NCBI GenBank assembly: GCA_027297485.1
Contig: JAPUHZ010000413.1
Location: 1-8,990, forward strand
Origin: Deltaproteobacteria bacterium
Lineage (GTDB): Bacteria > Desulfobacterota_B > Binatia > UBA9968
Direction of reading: 5' to 3'
DNA: 8,990 nucleotides
Position 1 is the stretch's first letter; each line of letters starts with the position of its first letter. Position numbers and translations under genes: made by a program. The notes beneath the pieces are model-generated. The model saw nothing but the letters and a program-made list of their open reading frames with translations. It was not told where the DNA came from and ran no database searches. Below are positions 1 through 6,447 of the stretch, in pieces.

Positions 1-840
1 AACCCGAAAATTATCTACTGCTCTATCTCCGGATTTGGTCAGCAGGGTCCCTACCGGGAACGGCCCGGCTTCGATACGGTGGGTCAGGGGATGAGCGGGC
101 TTTTGAGCCTCCTCACCGACCCGGAAAAGCCCCAGGGGGTGGGGATTTCCCTGTCGGATCACCTTTCAGGAATTTATGCCACCTACGGAATTTTAGCGGC
201 CTTGGTCAACCGTATGGCGACCGGAGAGGGGCAGTGGGTCGAGACTTCCCTTTTGCGCGCCTCCGTCTCCTTTCTGAGCGAAAATGCCGTTCGTTACTTT
301 GAAACAGGTGTGGTTCCCCGCAGAGCCACCCGGACCCGTACGGCTGGTGTCTTCGCCTTTGTGGATAGGGAAGAAAAGCCATTTATCATTCACCTCTCTT
401 CGCCGCGAAAATTTTTTATCGGCTTATTGGAGATTGTGGGAAAACCGGAGTTGGCGGAAGACCCGCGCTTCCTCGACCGAAAGGGAATAGTGGAAAATCA
501 CGACGAGCTTTCGGAGTTACTTCAGGCGGCGTTCGGTAGAAGGGGTAGGGAGGAGTGGTTACGGCTTCTTAATGAAAAAGATGTTCCCTGCGCGCCACTA
601 AATACATTGGACGAGGTTTTTAAGGATCCACAGGTAAAACAGTATGGTTTTCCTGTCGAAGTGGAACATCCCAAAATGGGAAAGATGCTATTGGTAGGAA
701 GTGGAGTTCAGCTCAGCCGAACCCCACCGGCGATAAATATGGCGCCGCCGACACTAGGGGAGCATACCGAAGAGATCTTGAGGGGCCTTTCATACGATGC
801 GCAATCGATCCAGCAGCTAAGAACTGAGGGTGTTGTCTGA
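1..840 (+). CDS. CaiB/BaiF family (family III) CoA-transferase, C-terminal part
   Basis: The frame is open from base 1, so the gene begins upstream; 279 codons are present, against about 400 in full-length family members. It moves CoA between a donor acyl-CoA and a carboxylic acid in the cytoplasm. The visible part begins in the conserved stretch read as SISGFGQQGPYRERPGFD, then MSGLLSL, then SDHLSGIYATYGILAAL and TGEGQWVETSLL. The Asp in SDHLSG (bases 157-159) aligns with catalytic Asp169 of formyl-CoA transferase. The small-domain end, with CAPLNTLDEV and LGEHTEEILRGL, is intact and the gene ends naturally in TGA. The missing part is roughly the first 120 residues. The donor and acceptor acids cannot be told from sequence; the thiolase-like/DUF35 pair 50 bp downstream suggests it supplies the CoA ester they use. 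Confidence 0.93.
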   Translation, partial: NPKIIYCSISGFGQQGPYRERPGFDTVGQGMSGLLSLLTDPEKPQGVGISLSDHLSGIYATYGILAALVNRMATGEGQWVETSLLRASVSFLSENAVRYFETGVVPRRATRTRTAGVFAFVDREEKPFIIHLSSPRKFFIGLLEIVGKPELAEDPRFLDRKGIVENHDELSELLQAAFGRRGREEWLRLLNEKDVPCAPLNTLDEVFKDPQVKQYGFPVEVEHPKMGKMLLVGSGVQLSRTPPAINMAPPTLGEHTEEILRGLSYDAQSIQQLRTEGVV

Positions 841-890
841 TCACGGGTTAAAGAGCTAACTAAATTTCGTCAACGATTTAAAAATTACCT

Positions 891-2081
891 ATGAGCTTAA
901 AAGGCAGGGCAGCCATTGTTGGAATCGGCGAGACACCAGTCGACAGGTTTGGTCGCAAACCTGGCGAGCCGCGCATGGCCACACCAGAATATCTATCCTG
1001 GGCAGCCCGCCTGGCCCTGGAAGATGCCGGGCTGACTAAAAAAGATCTGGATGGACAGGGCCTCGCTTCGATTTACACAACCACCTATTCTCAACCTTTT
1101 TGGCCCGAGGAGGCCGCGAATATCCTGGGGATTTCACCCGGTCTTCTTTTAGCTGGGGGTAACGGTGGTGCCAGTGCCGTTTCACTGATTGGGCAGGCCG
1201 CAGCGGCCATCAGTGCCGGGGTGGTTGATATCGTGCTCTGCGTATCTGCTGCTGCGCCCTTTGTCGAATCCCGTGTGGGTGTTCAGTCAGGAGATACAGT
1301 AGAATTTGAACGCCCCTTCGGCATTATGGGTCCCAGCAACAAAATCGCTTTGATCATGAGGAGGCACATGCATGAATACGGGACTCGACTGGACCATGTC
1401 GGAAAGATTGCCGTCACGGCAAGATATCATGCCTCTTTAAATCCCCACGCTTACTTGAAAAAGCCCCTGACCTTGGAGGAGTACAAGGAGTCCCGACTCA
1501 TCTCCGACCCCATTCGACTGCTGGATTGCGTAATGCCTGCCAACGGTGGCAAGGCCTTCATTATCGCTTCCGCCGAGCGTGCGAAAACTCTGCCAAAACC
1601 ACCTGTATATCTATTGGGATACGGCGAACGGCATAACCCAAGCTATGGTCCTAAGGGCCATTCGAACCCATTGATCACGGGCATCAAAGATTCCGGGGAG
1701 ACAGCCTTTAGAATGGCTGGAATGACGCGTCAGGATATCGATTTTCTCGGTCTCTATGATGACTATGTGATTATCGTGCTCATGCAGATCGAGGATCTAG
1801 GGTTCTGCCAAAAAGGAGATCTGAAATACTTCGAGTCCACCGATTTTTCGTTTCGGGGGAAGCTCCCCATTCAAACCGGTGGGGGAATGATTAATTGCGG
1901 GCAACCGTCTACTGCTGGAGGGACGTTGCATATCACCGAAGCGGTGAGGCAGCTTCGAGGAGAAGCTGGTGAGAGACAGGTGAAGGACGCACATGTTGGG
2001 CTGGTGACCGGGTTGGGTGGCGTCTCATACGGAAAAAACTTTGGCGGCACGGCCGTAGCAATACTGGGAAATGAGGCTTAA
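891..2081 (+). CDS. Thiolase-like protein (lipid-transfer/SCP-x thiolase or Ltp2-type aldolase family)
   Basis: The 396-residue product opens with RAAIVGIGETP, typical of the SCP-x/lipid-transfer thiolase-like group. Where catalytic thiolases carry the nucleophilic Cys, this protein reads LLAGGNGGASAVSLIGQA (about 87-104), so no Cys is there. The distal motif is GGGMINCGQPSTAGG (330-344), with Gln where thiolases usually have the His of GHPxGATG. It keeps LYDDYVIIVLMQIEDLGFC (288-306), the tyrosine-bearing segment typical of the Ltp branch. In steroid side-chain breakdown, Ltp2 pairs with a DUF35 protein and acts as a retro-aldolase; a DUF35 gene overlaps this one, so a similar C-C cleaving complex is my inference. 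Condensation is less likely without the Cys. The ATG at 891 fits the family N-terminus, although the ribosome-binding site is poor. Confidence 0.88.
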   Translation: MSLKGRAAIVGIGETPVDRFGRKPGEPRMATPEYLSWAARLALEDAGLTKKDLDGQGLASIYTTTYSQPFWPEEAANILGISPGLLLAGGNGGASAVSLIGQAAAAISAGVVDIVLCVSAAAPFVESRVGVQSGDTVEFERPFGIMGPSNKIALIMRRHMHEYGTRLDHVGKIAVTARYHASLNPHAYLKKPLTLEEYKESRLISDPIRLLDCVMPANGGKAFIIASAERAKTLPKPPVYLLGYGERHNPSYGPKGHSNPLITGIKDSGETAFRMAGMTRQDIDFLGLYDDYVIIVLMQIEDLGFCQKGDLKYFESTDFSFRGKLPIQTGGGMINCGQPSTAGGTLHITEAVRQLRGEAGERQVKDAHVGLVTGLGGVSYGKNFGGTAVAILGNEA

Positions 2082-2499
2082 TTTGGCGGAGCTAGAAAAA
2101 CCCCTCCCACGAATCAGCACCCTGACCCAGCCCTTTTGGGACGCTGCAGCCAATAAGAAACTGGTCATGCAGCGCTGCGGAAGTTGTGACGCATTCGTAT
2201 GGTGCCCGCACCCGTCTTGCACCGAGTGCGGCAGTGATCATTTGGAATGGACAACGGTGAGCGGACGCGGGACCATCTTTTCCTTTACTATTGTAAGGCA
2301 GGTTACCGACCGTAGGGGCAGGGGATTTGAAAATGATGTTCCGTACATTGTTGCCTGGATAGATCTGGATGAGGGCCCTAGGTTTTGCAGTAATGTGGTG
2401 GATTGCCCGATCGAAACGATCGCCATTGGCATGCCGGTTGAAGTGGTGTTCGAGGAGACTGGCGGTGGTATTTTCCTTCCCAAGTTCAGACCTCGGTGA
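2071..2499 (+). CDS. DUF35 zinc-ribbon/OB-fold protein, partner of the thiolase-like protein
   Basis: This 142-residue protein has the two-domain DUF35 layout. A helical lead-in (FWDAAANKKLVMQRC) precedes a rubredoxin-like zinc ribbon with Cys36, Cys39, Cys50 and Cys53 as likely ligands (CGSC and CTEC; Cys45 is extra). An OB-fold follows, starting at TTVSGRGTIFSFTIV and ending VVFEETGGGIFLPKFRP. DUF35 proteins bind acyl-CoA and form complexes with thiolase-like partners. The start codon lies inside the upstream gene and overlaps it by 11 bp, which implies translational coupling and a fixed ratio of subunits. Length is normal for the family. The substrate is unknown. Confidence 0.9.
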   Translation: MRLNLAELEKPLPRISTLTQPFWDAAANKKLVMQRCGSCDAFVWCPHPSCTECGSDHLEWTTVSGRGTIFSFTIVRQVTDRRGRGFENDVPYIVAWIDLDEGPRFCSNVVDCPIETIAIGMPVEVVFEETGGGIFLPKFRPR

Positions 2500-2559
2500 G
2501 CGAGCATCGAGGCTAGTCCATGATCGAATGTCATCTCTGGCACGTAGGTTCGCCGCTGG

Positions 2560-2779
2560 GCGAGGGTTCTAGCTTTGTTGGTCAAACCGGTGAAGGCTAG
2601 GACCATGATCACAGAGAGGGCATCCCCCTGCGCCACACCCCGATCCACCCAGACATCCAGGAGGGTGGCAGGGAGAATAACTGAACTCTGGGACCTAGAG
2701 CAAACCAGCGGCGAGACTTCGCTTATCTTCAGCGACCAAGACGAAAACTGATGGTAATTTACCGGCTAGTAAGTTCCTA
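2560..2779 (-). pseudogene. Remnant of an ABC permease C-terminus (iron(III) type)
   Basis: Just past the ATPase tail, one minus-strand frame reads KISEVSPLVCSRSQSSVILP, then ATLLDVWVDRGVAQGDALSV, then IMVLAFTGLTN. The spacing and several residues resemble the last periplasmic loop and final membrane helix of FbpB/SfuB-like permeases, where ELS, a xSSxVLP-like stretch, LLDLW and a short hydrophobic helix occur in this order. Only about 70 residues can be followed, without start codon or upstream helices, and the helix is weakened by polar residues. A permease would be the expected third part of this transporter. The match is by eye and moderate, so chance remains possible. Bases 2500-2559 show nothing else. 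Confidence 0.4.
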
Positions 2780-2781
2780 GT

Positions 2782-2976
2782 TTACGTGTATACGTGCCAA
2801 CGCTTTTCTGGCAGCACCACAACAGTTCGATTGCCCACTGCAAGATCCGTATCACCGGGCAGCTTAACCATTAGGGTGATTCCGGACACCTCAATCTCAA
2901 CTAGCGCCGTGTCCCCAAGATAGGTCTTGCTGGTGATGGTTCCCTCGACGCACTGGGAATCCTTGTCCGATTGGGC
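2782..2976 (-). pseudogene. Stranded TOBE-domain tail of the ABC ATPase
   Basis: After the TAG at 2977-2979 the same frame continues for 64 codons to TAA at 2782-2784. It reads VEGTITSKTYLGDTALVEIE, then VSGITLMVKLPGDTDLAVGN, then VVVLPEKRWHVYT, which is the normal end of PotA/FbpC-like ATPases (TYLGDTALVEI and the final W-H-V-Y are typical). Joined to the upstream part it gives a normal length of about 357 residues. No frameshift separates the two halves; a single codon does. The stop could be a recent nonsense mutation, a sequencing error or a suppressed amber codon. Confidence 0.85.
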
Positions 2977-3855
2977 CTAGAGGGTCAGGTGCTCTGGACG
3001 AATTGCAAGAGTGACTTCTCTACCCGCCTCACAACCCGGCGGTACTGGGCACTGCAGCCTTCCCAGGGGTGAATCGGCCTGTCCGTCCCCGGCGATTTTG
3101 CCTCTAATAAAGTTCATCTCACCCACGAACTGGGCGACAAACAGGTTCGCCGGACGCGAATACATATCAGACGGCGGTCCCACCTGGAGAATTTCACCTT
3201 CGTTCATCACGCAGACCTTGTCCCCCAGGCTTAAAGCCTCGGCCTGATCATGGGTCACATAGAGAGTTGTGACCCCAATGGCCTGGGTGATCTTTTTAAG
3301 TTCGACCCTCATTTGCTCTCGCAGGCGTGCGTCTAAATTGCTGAGCGGCTCGTCCATAAGAAGGATTTTAGGTTCGGTTACCAAGGCCCTAGCCATGGCC
3401 ACACGTTGCTGTTGACCGCCGCTCAAGTCCGTGGCCGGGCGGTCTCCCAGGCCATCTAGCTGCACAAGGCTAAGCGCTCTGTTCACCTTCTCGGTCACGA
3501 TTTGCTTTGGAAACCGCTTCTGGCCTTGGGTCAAAGGGAAGGCCACATTTTTGAACACATTCATATGAGGCCATATAGCGTAGGGCTGGAATACCATGCC
3601 GATGTCCCGTTTTTCGGTAGGAAGGTGGATTCGTGCATCAGAGGAACTAACCACTGTGCCGTTGATCTCGATTTCGCCTCCATCGGGTTTCTCGAGGCCA
3701 GCGACAGACCGGAGAGTAGTGGTTTTACCGCAGCCGCTGGGGCCTAGAAGGACGCAGAATTCGCCTTCGGCAACATCCAGGCTAATTCCCCGCAGGGCCT
3801 TCACCAGCCCGTGCTGAACCTTGAAGTTCTTTTTCAGGGACTTGATTCGAATCAT
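2977..3855 (-). CDS. ABC transporter ATP-binding protein (iron(III)/spermidine-putrescine type), cut short by an in-frame TAG
   Basis: Read from the ATG at 3855, the product starts MIRIKSLKKNF, the usual family start; the frame is open further upstream but that part shows no homology. All ATPase motifs are present: Walker A GPSGCGKT (38-45), Q-loop Gln90 (MVFQPYAIWPHM), signature LSGGQQQR (144-151), Walker B ILLMDEP (164-170), SNLD and the H-loop His202. The regulatory domain begins near 240 and stops at AIRPEHLTL (residue 292) because of TAG at 2977-2979. The protein would power uptake through a membrane permease, taking cargo from the periplasmic binding protein at 5250-6338. As written, it loses the last 64 residues of its TOBE region; the nucleotide-binding domain itself is complete. 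There is little Shine-Dalgarno, and a promoter lies immediately upstream. Confidence 0.9.
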   Translation of the reverse strand: MIRIKSLKKNFKVQHGLVKALRGISLDVAEGEFCVLLGPSGCGKTTTLRSVAGLEKPDGGEIEINGTVVSSSDARIHLPTEKRDIGMVFQPYAIWPHMNVFKNVAFPLTQGQKRFPKQIVTEKVNRALSLVQLDGLGDRPATDLSGGQQQRVAMARALVTEPKILLMDEPLSNLDARLREQMRVELKKITQAIGVTTLYVTHDQAEALSLGDKVCVMNEGEILQVGPPSDMYSRPANLFVAQFVGEMNFIRGKIAGDGQADSPLGRLQCPVPPGCEAGREVTLAIRPEHLTL

Positions 3856-3870
3856 GTCTAACTCAGCGGT

Positions 3871-3897
3871 CTTATAGCGCACACACCTTTCTGTCAA
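3871..3897 (-). promoter_or_regulatory. Sigma70-like promoter of the ABC ATPase gene
   Basis: On the minus strand a consensus -35 TTGACA (3897-3892) is followed, after 15 bp, by a -10 TATAAG (3876-3871). The spacer is two bases short of optimal. A start near 3864 would leave a leader of only about nine bases before the ATG at 3855, which fits the weak ribosome-binding site. It would let the ATPase be made independently of the binding protein, consistent with the unrelated plus-strand genes lying between them. Confidence 0.5.
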
Positions 3898-3901
3898 GAA
3901 G

Positions 3902-3915
3902 ACTGTACGGACAGT
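3902..3915. promoter_or_regulatory. Small inverted repeat upstream of the ATPase promoter (possible operator)
   Basis: ACTGT-ACGG-ACAGT is a perfect 5-4-5 inverted repeat starting five bases upstream of the predicted -35 box. Its position suits a regulator-binding site, but so short a repeat is expected by chance fairly often, and it matches no operator I recognise. Confidence 0.25.
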
Positions 3916-4023
3916 TCCCTCGTTAAGTTGGGGAGCTTGGCAACTCTCCTTGTCGTAGGTAAATCCCGAAGGAGGTAATTTCCTCTTGCCAAGACCTTTT
4001 CCTTTACCCCGTACCACAAAACG

Positions 4024-4151
4024 CCCCGTGCGTAGGCGCGGGGATGAACCCCGTACAATCTCAACCCCAACCCCGACCACAATCGTACGGGGCGAATGTT
4101 CTGGACCTATTCGAAGGGCAGCGCCCCAAAGCCACGGACGCAAGTCCGTGG
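4024..4151. other. Dense GC-rich hairpin cluster: possible mobile-element end or structured RNA
   Basis: Three strong stems lie in 128 bp. The first pairs CCCCGTGC (4024-4031) with GCGCGGGG (4036-4043) around GTAG. The second pairs CCCCGTAC (4049-4056) with GTACGGGG (4085-4092) around a C-rich loop. The third pairs CCACGGAC (4132-4139) with GTCCGTGG (4144-4151) around the GNRA loop GCAA. The short tail TAAGAGCTTTACATCAA follows. A GC stem close to a TCAA-like end recalls the right end and guide-RNA 3' part of IS200/IS605 TnpB elements, but no TnpB or TnpA coding sequence is visible nearby. No convincing gene occupies 3900-4240. Confidence 0.4.
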
Positions 4152-4240
4152 TAAGAGCTTTACATCAATCTGTTCAATGCCAAACGAAACTGATACTTAA
4201 TGGGCGGATTGACGACTGTCACCGCGAGGAGGATTTTCGA

Positions 4241-4306
4241 ATGCGTGAGAGCTCACAATTGCCAAGATTCAGTGATGATGAGATCGCCAGGCCGAAAGGA
4301 CATTAA
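4241..4306 (+). CDS. 21-codon small ORF preceding the YciI-like gene
   Basis: GAGGAGG at 4226-4232 stands 8 bases before this ATG, a near-ideal Shine-Dalgarno and better than that of most genes here. The product reads MRESSQLPRFSDDEIARPKGH and stops two bases before the start codon of the YciI-like gene, an arrangement typical of translational coupling. I do not recognise the peptide; it is charged, has no membrane segment and shows no run of identical codons that would suggest an attenuator. It may be a leader peptide or the stub of a lost gene. Confidence 0.4.
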   Translation: MRESSQLPRFSDDEIARPKGH

Positions 4307-4308
4307 CA

Positions 4309-4746
4309 ATGAGCAAAGAGGAAATCAAAGTTGCACGACAAGGGATGGAAAAGGGGTTGACTCGGGAACAGTGCTATCTCTGTATAATGAGAAAAAATGA
4401 ATCATCGCCCGAGCAGACGAAATCGCACGACCAGTTGCGCTTGGAGCATCACGACTTCTTACTGGATTTGGAGCGGCGCGGGATCCTATTTGCTGCCGGG
4501 CCTTTCAGGGACGAAAACGGTCAATGGAGTACCACCCACGGCATCGGTATGATCATAGTTCGGGCGAAAACCCGAGCAGAGGCAGAAATCATCGCCTTTT
4601 CTGAGCCGTTCACCAAAGCAGGATGGCACACGATGGAGGTGGTACCCTGGCAACGAAACGAGGGGACCGTACATATCAGTTTACGCTTCGCGGACGGGGT
4701 CCTTGAGATCGATAACCGTACTTATGAGCTGAAGTCCAAGGGTTGA
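4309..4746 (+). CDS. YciI-like domain protein
   Basis: The 145-residue product matches the YciI-like ferredoxin-type fold. A first strand (CYLCIMRKN, about 22-30) is followed by a helix with RLEHHDFLLDLERRGILFAA, then the hallmark AGPFRDENGQW, a strand GIGMIIVRAKTRAEAE and the end motif EPFTKAGWHTMEVVPWQRNEG. The His of EHHDFL and the acidic turn after GPF are features shared with dehalogenase-like YciI proteins, whose function is mostly unknown. AAAGGA ends about eight bases before the ATG. It stands alone on the plus strand between minus-strand transporter genes, so it probably arrived by insertion or rearrangement. Small-molecule catabolism is a guess only. Confidence 0.8.
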   Translation: MSKEEIKVARQGMEKGLTREQCYLCIMRKNESSPEQTKSHDQLRLEHHDFLLDLERRGILFAAGPFRDENGQWSTTHGIGMIIVRAKTRAEAEIIAFSEPFTKAGWHTMEVVPWQRNEGTVHISLRFADGVLEIDNRTYELKSKG

Positions 4747-4754
4747 ATGGCTAC

Positions 4755-4774
4755 GAGGGCAGTTATCCGCCCTC
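4755..4774 (+). terminator. Short hairpin after the YciI-like gene
   Basis: GAGGGC (4755-4760) pairs with GCCCTC (4769-4774) around an 8-base loop, nine bases after the stop codon. There is no T-run, so it may be a weak or Rho-assisted terminator, or a transcript-end stabiliser. Confidence 0.3.
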
Positions 4775-4850
4775 ATGCCCAAAGCCGCGTTGACACGTTG
4801 CCCGCCTGGTACCAGACTTTGTTTCGATCAAGTAAGTGCGGGAGGAAGCC

Positions 4851-5066
4851 ATGGCATCGAACATGACACCTGAAGCGAAACCCGACCTAAAGGTGCAGGT
4901 GGCGCGGTCCACGGCTCGTGAGAAGATCAAGGCATTTAACGTCGAGGGAGTCGCCGAAAAGATCACCCGCCCAATGCTGGTCATCGCCGCGAGAGAGGAT
5001 CGGATCACGCGCGGGCAGGACGGCGAGCGGCTGTCACGTGAGGTTTCAGGCCCGGTGAAGTTCTAG
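4851..5066 (+). pseudogene. Fragment of an alpha/beta-hydrolase (FrsA/dienelactone-hydrolase-like)
   Basis: GGAGG stands five bases before the ATG at 4851 and gives a 71-residue reading frame ending in TAG. From residue 22 it reads TAREKIKAFNVEGVAEKITR, then PMLVIAAREDRITRGQDGER, then LSREVSGPVKF. In alpha/beta-hydrolases this is the strand and turn carrying the catalytic acid, normally with the sense xLLVIHGxxDRIVP; here His-Gly has become Ala-Ala and Pro has become Arg. The nucleophile elbow upstream and the catalytic His downstream are missing, so it cannot be an active hydrolase. The first 20 residues show no homology and may be a chance fusion to a ribosome-binding site. Confidence 0.55.
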
Positions 5067-5115
5067 CTGTTTGCTCCTTGTCTTGCAAAACGTCCCGGTA
5101 TCGGAATCTTTCTGT

Positions 5116-5250
5116 CCCAAAACGAAGGAGGACTGGCCCGTTTGCCTGTCCGGCACCCGCTTGGGGGTCTCAACGGCGAGCTGACCGCTGGCTGTTTCGG
5201 GAATTCTTCGATTCTTGGTAGCCGCTGCTCAAAAGCGGATTCATATCATT
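5116..5250 (+). repeat. Dispersed repeat, copy 1
   Basis: This segment matches 7121-7255 in direct orientation without gaps. The first ~50 bases differ at only about four positions; after that similarity falls towards 55-60%, with islands such as ATTCTTGG/GTTCTTGG and TCAAAAGC. It begins 50 bases after the hydrolase fragment and ends at the stop codon of the solute-binding protein on the other strand. The core starts CCCAA and ends TTGGG. I do not recognise the family, and no gene is visible in 5067-5249. Confidence 0.6.
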
Positions 5251-6338
5251 TATCCAGTGATCCCGAAGGTCTTGTTGAAAATTTTATTTATTTTACGAAA
5301 TCTGGGTCCAGAAACGCTTGGGTTGACGACCTGGTATCGTTCCCGCTCAAGCTCTGGGTACTTTCCCTTAATGCCAAGCCTTACAGAACCACGCCCAAAT
5401 TTTACAGCTATATTCGTTTGGATCTCTTCAGACAGAAGGTAGTCATAAAGAAGTATAGCAGCATGCGGGTGGCGAGAGAATTTGGCCAGGTAAGTGGCCC
5501 CGACTTTGGAGATAAAAGGGTCAAACATTACGGCCTCTATGGGTGCCCCCTGTCGTTTCATTTTGGCCGGGGTACTGCCATGGAGAAAAGCAGCCATGTG
5601 ATATTCCCCTGCTACAACAAGCTGGGACTGTAGGGTTCTACTCCTCCTTATGGTTACTTGATTCTTGGCCAGGCCCTTAAAGAATGCGAATGCCTTTTCT
5701 TCTCCCCAAGCATCCATAAAGCCTAAAAGGACCTCCGAGTCTTGATTGTCGATGGAGACTTTTCCCTTCCACTTGGGATCGAGCAGGTCATGATAGCTTT
5801 TTGGCGCCTCCCCTTTTTTTACCAGCGTCGTGTTGTAACCCACGGCCACCCGAATGCCCATCAGACCGGTCCAAAGGCCGTCTTTGTCAACGAACTCTTT
5901 ACGTAAATATTTACTCTCCGGCGATCGGTACCTGGCTACCAGGCCGGCCCGGATGAGTTCGTAGCCGGTGGGGCCGCTGACCTCGATGATATCAGGTTCG
6001 TATAGTTTGGCCCTAGCCTCGGTAAGGATCTTGGTGACCAGCCTGAACCCCGCAGCACGGTAACTTACCGCCTTGATGAAGGGATAACGTTTCATCAAAC
6101 TATCCAAAAGTAACTTTGCCTGGCTTGCGCGAGTCGCCGCGTAAAAGACAACCTTCCCCTCGCGCTTCGCACCTTCAACCAGTTTCTCCTGCCTCTCCTT
6201 GGGAGACAGACCCTTCAGTGACTTAATGACTTCTTCCACTGATTGAGCACGAAGATTGCTTGGAATGGAGAAAAGAAAGACGAAAATCCCAATTGTCAAG
6301 GTAAAAGCCAAAGCTCTTAAAAATTTGGAAATAACCAT
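5250..6338 (-). CDS. Extracellular solute-binding protein, iron(III)/FutA-like ABC transporter type
   Basis: The ATG at 6338 is chosen because AGGAGG lies nine bases upstream; the ATG at 6356 overlaps that ribosome-binding site and adds only six residues. The 362-residue precursor has a signal peptide, MVISKFLRALAFTLTIGIFV and on to NLRA, with a likely cut after Ala31. The mature part reads KLVEGAKREGKVVFYAATRA, the usual start of this family of periplasmic type 2 binding proteins, then ILTEARAKLYEPDIIEVSGP, DLLDPKWKGKVSIDNQDSE and HPHAAILLYDYLLSEEIQ. It would capture iron(III) or another small ligand and deliver it to a permease driven by the ATPase at 2977-3855. It is the only intact member of the system here. 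Its start region lies inside a large inverted repeat. Confidence 0.9.
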   Translation of the reverse strand: MVISKFLRALAFTLTIGIFVFLFSIPSNLRAQSVEEVIKSLKGLSPKERQEKLVEGAKREGKVVFYAATRASQAKLLLDSLMKRYPFIKAVSYRAAGFRLVTKILTEARAKLYEPDIIEVSGPTGYELIRAGLVARYRSPESKYLRKEFVDKDGLWTGLMGIRVAVGYNTTLVKKGEAPKSYHDLLDPKWKGKVSIDNQDSEVLLGFMDAWGEEKAFAFFKGLAKNQVTIRRSRTLQSQLVVAGEYHMAAFLHGSTPAKMKRQGAPIEAVMFDPFISKVGATYLAKFSRHPHAAILLYDYLLSEEIQTNIAVKFGRGSVRLGIKGKYPELERERYQVVNPSVSGPRFRKINKIFNKTFGITG

Positions 6339-6442
6339 GGTCCATTTCCTCCTCATCTATGACGACAATTATTTCGGCATAGATGAGGAGGAAATGGACC
6401 ATGGTTATTTCCTCCTCATCTATGCCGAAATAATTGTCGTCA
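6327..6442 (-). promoter_or_regulatory. Nested inverted repeat with two exclusive long hairpins over the binding-protein start
   Basis: Arms 6327-6360 and 6379-6412 are perfect 34-bp inverted copies around an 18-base loop. Arms 6360-6395 and 6407-6442 are perfect 36-bp inverted copies around an 11-base loop. They share the middle arm, so only one can form. In the minus-strand transcript the second hairpin is made first and leaves the true AGGAGG (6353-6348) and ATG (6338-6336) free; the other pairs both of them away. A decoy AGGAGG plus ATG (6402) also occurs, opening a 59-codon ORF that overlaps the real start in another frame. Whether this is a switch, a template-switch mutation or an assembly fold-back cannot be told from sequence. 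Confidence 0.75.
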
Positions 6443-6447
6443 AACCG

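Noticed and set aside
2238..2648. Minus-strand 136-codon ORF opposite the DUF35 gene
   Set aside because: Most of it is antisense to a well-supported gene; only its first part, outside DUF35, shows permease-like residues.
4020..4050. Sequence resembling a type I-E CRISPR repeat (CCCCG stem and ATGAACC tail)
   Set aside because: Only one copy is seen, with no second repeat at spacer distance and no cas genes, so there is no array.
3856..4143. Extended N-terminus of the ABC ATPase from an ATG at 4143
   Set aside because: The added 96 residues show no homology, cross the hairpin cluster and precede the normal family start; the promoter lies within them.
5142..5633. Plus-strand 163-codon ORF opposite the solute-binding protein
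   Set aside because: It runs antisense to a clear gene and has no recognisable protein features.
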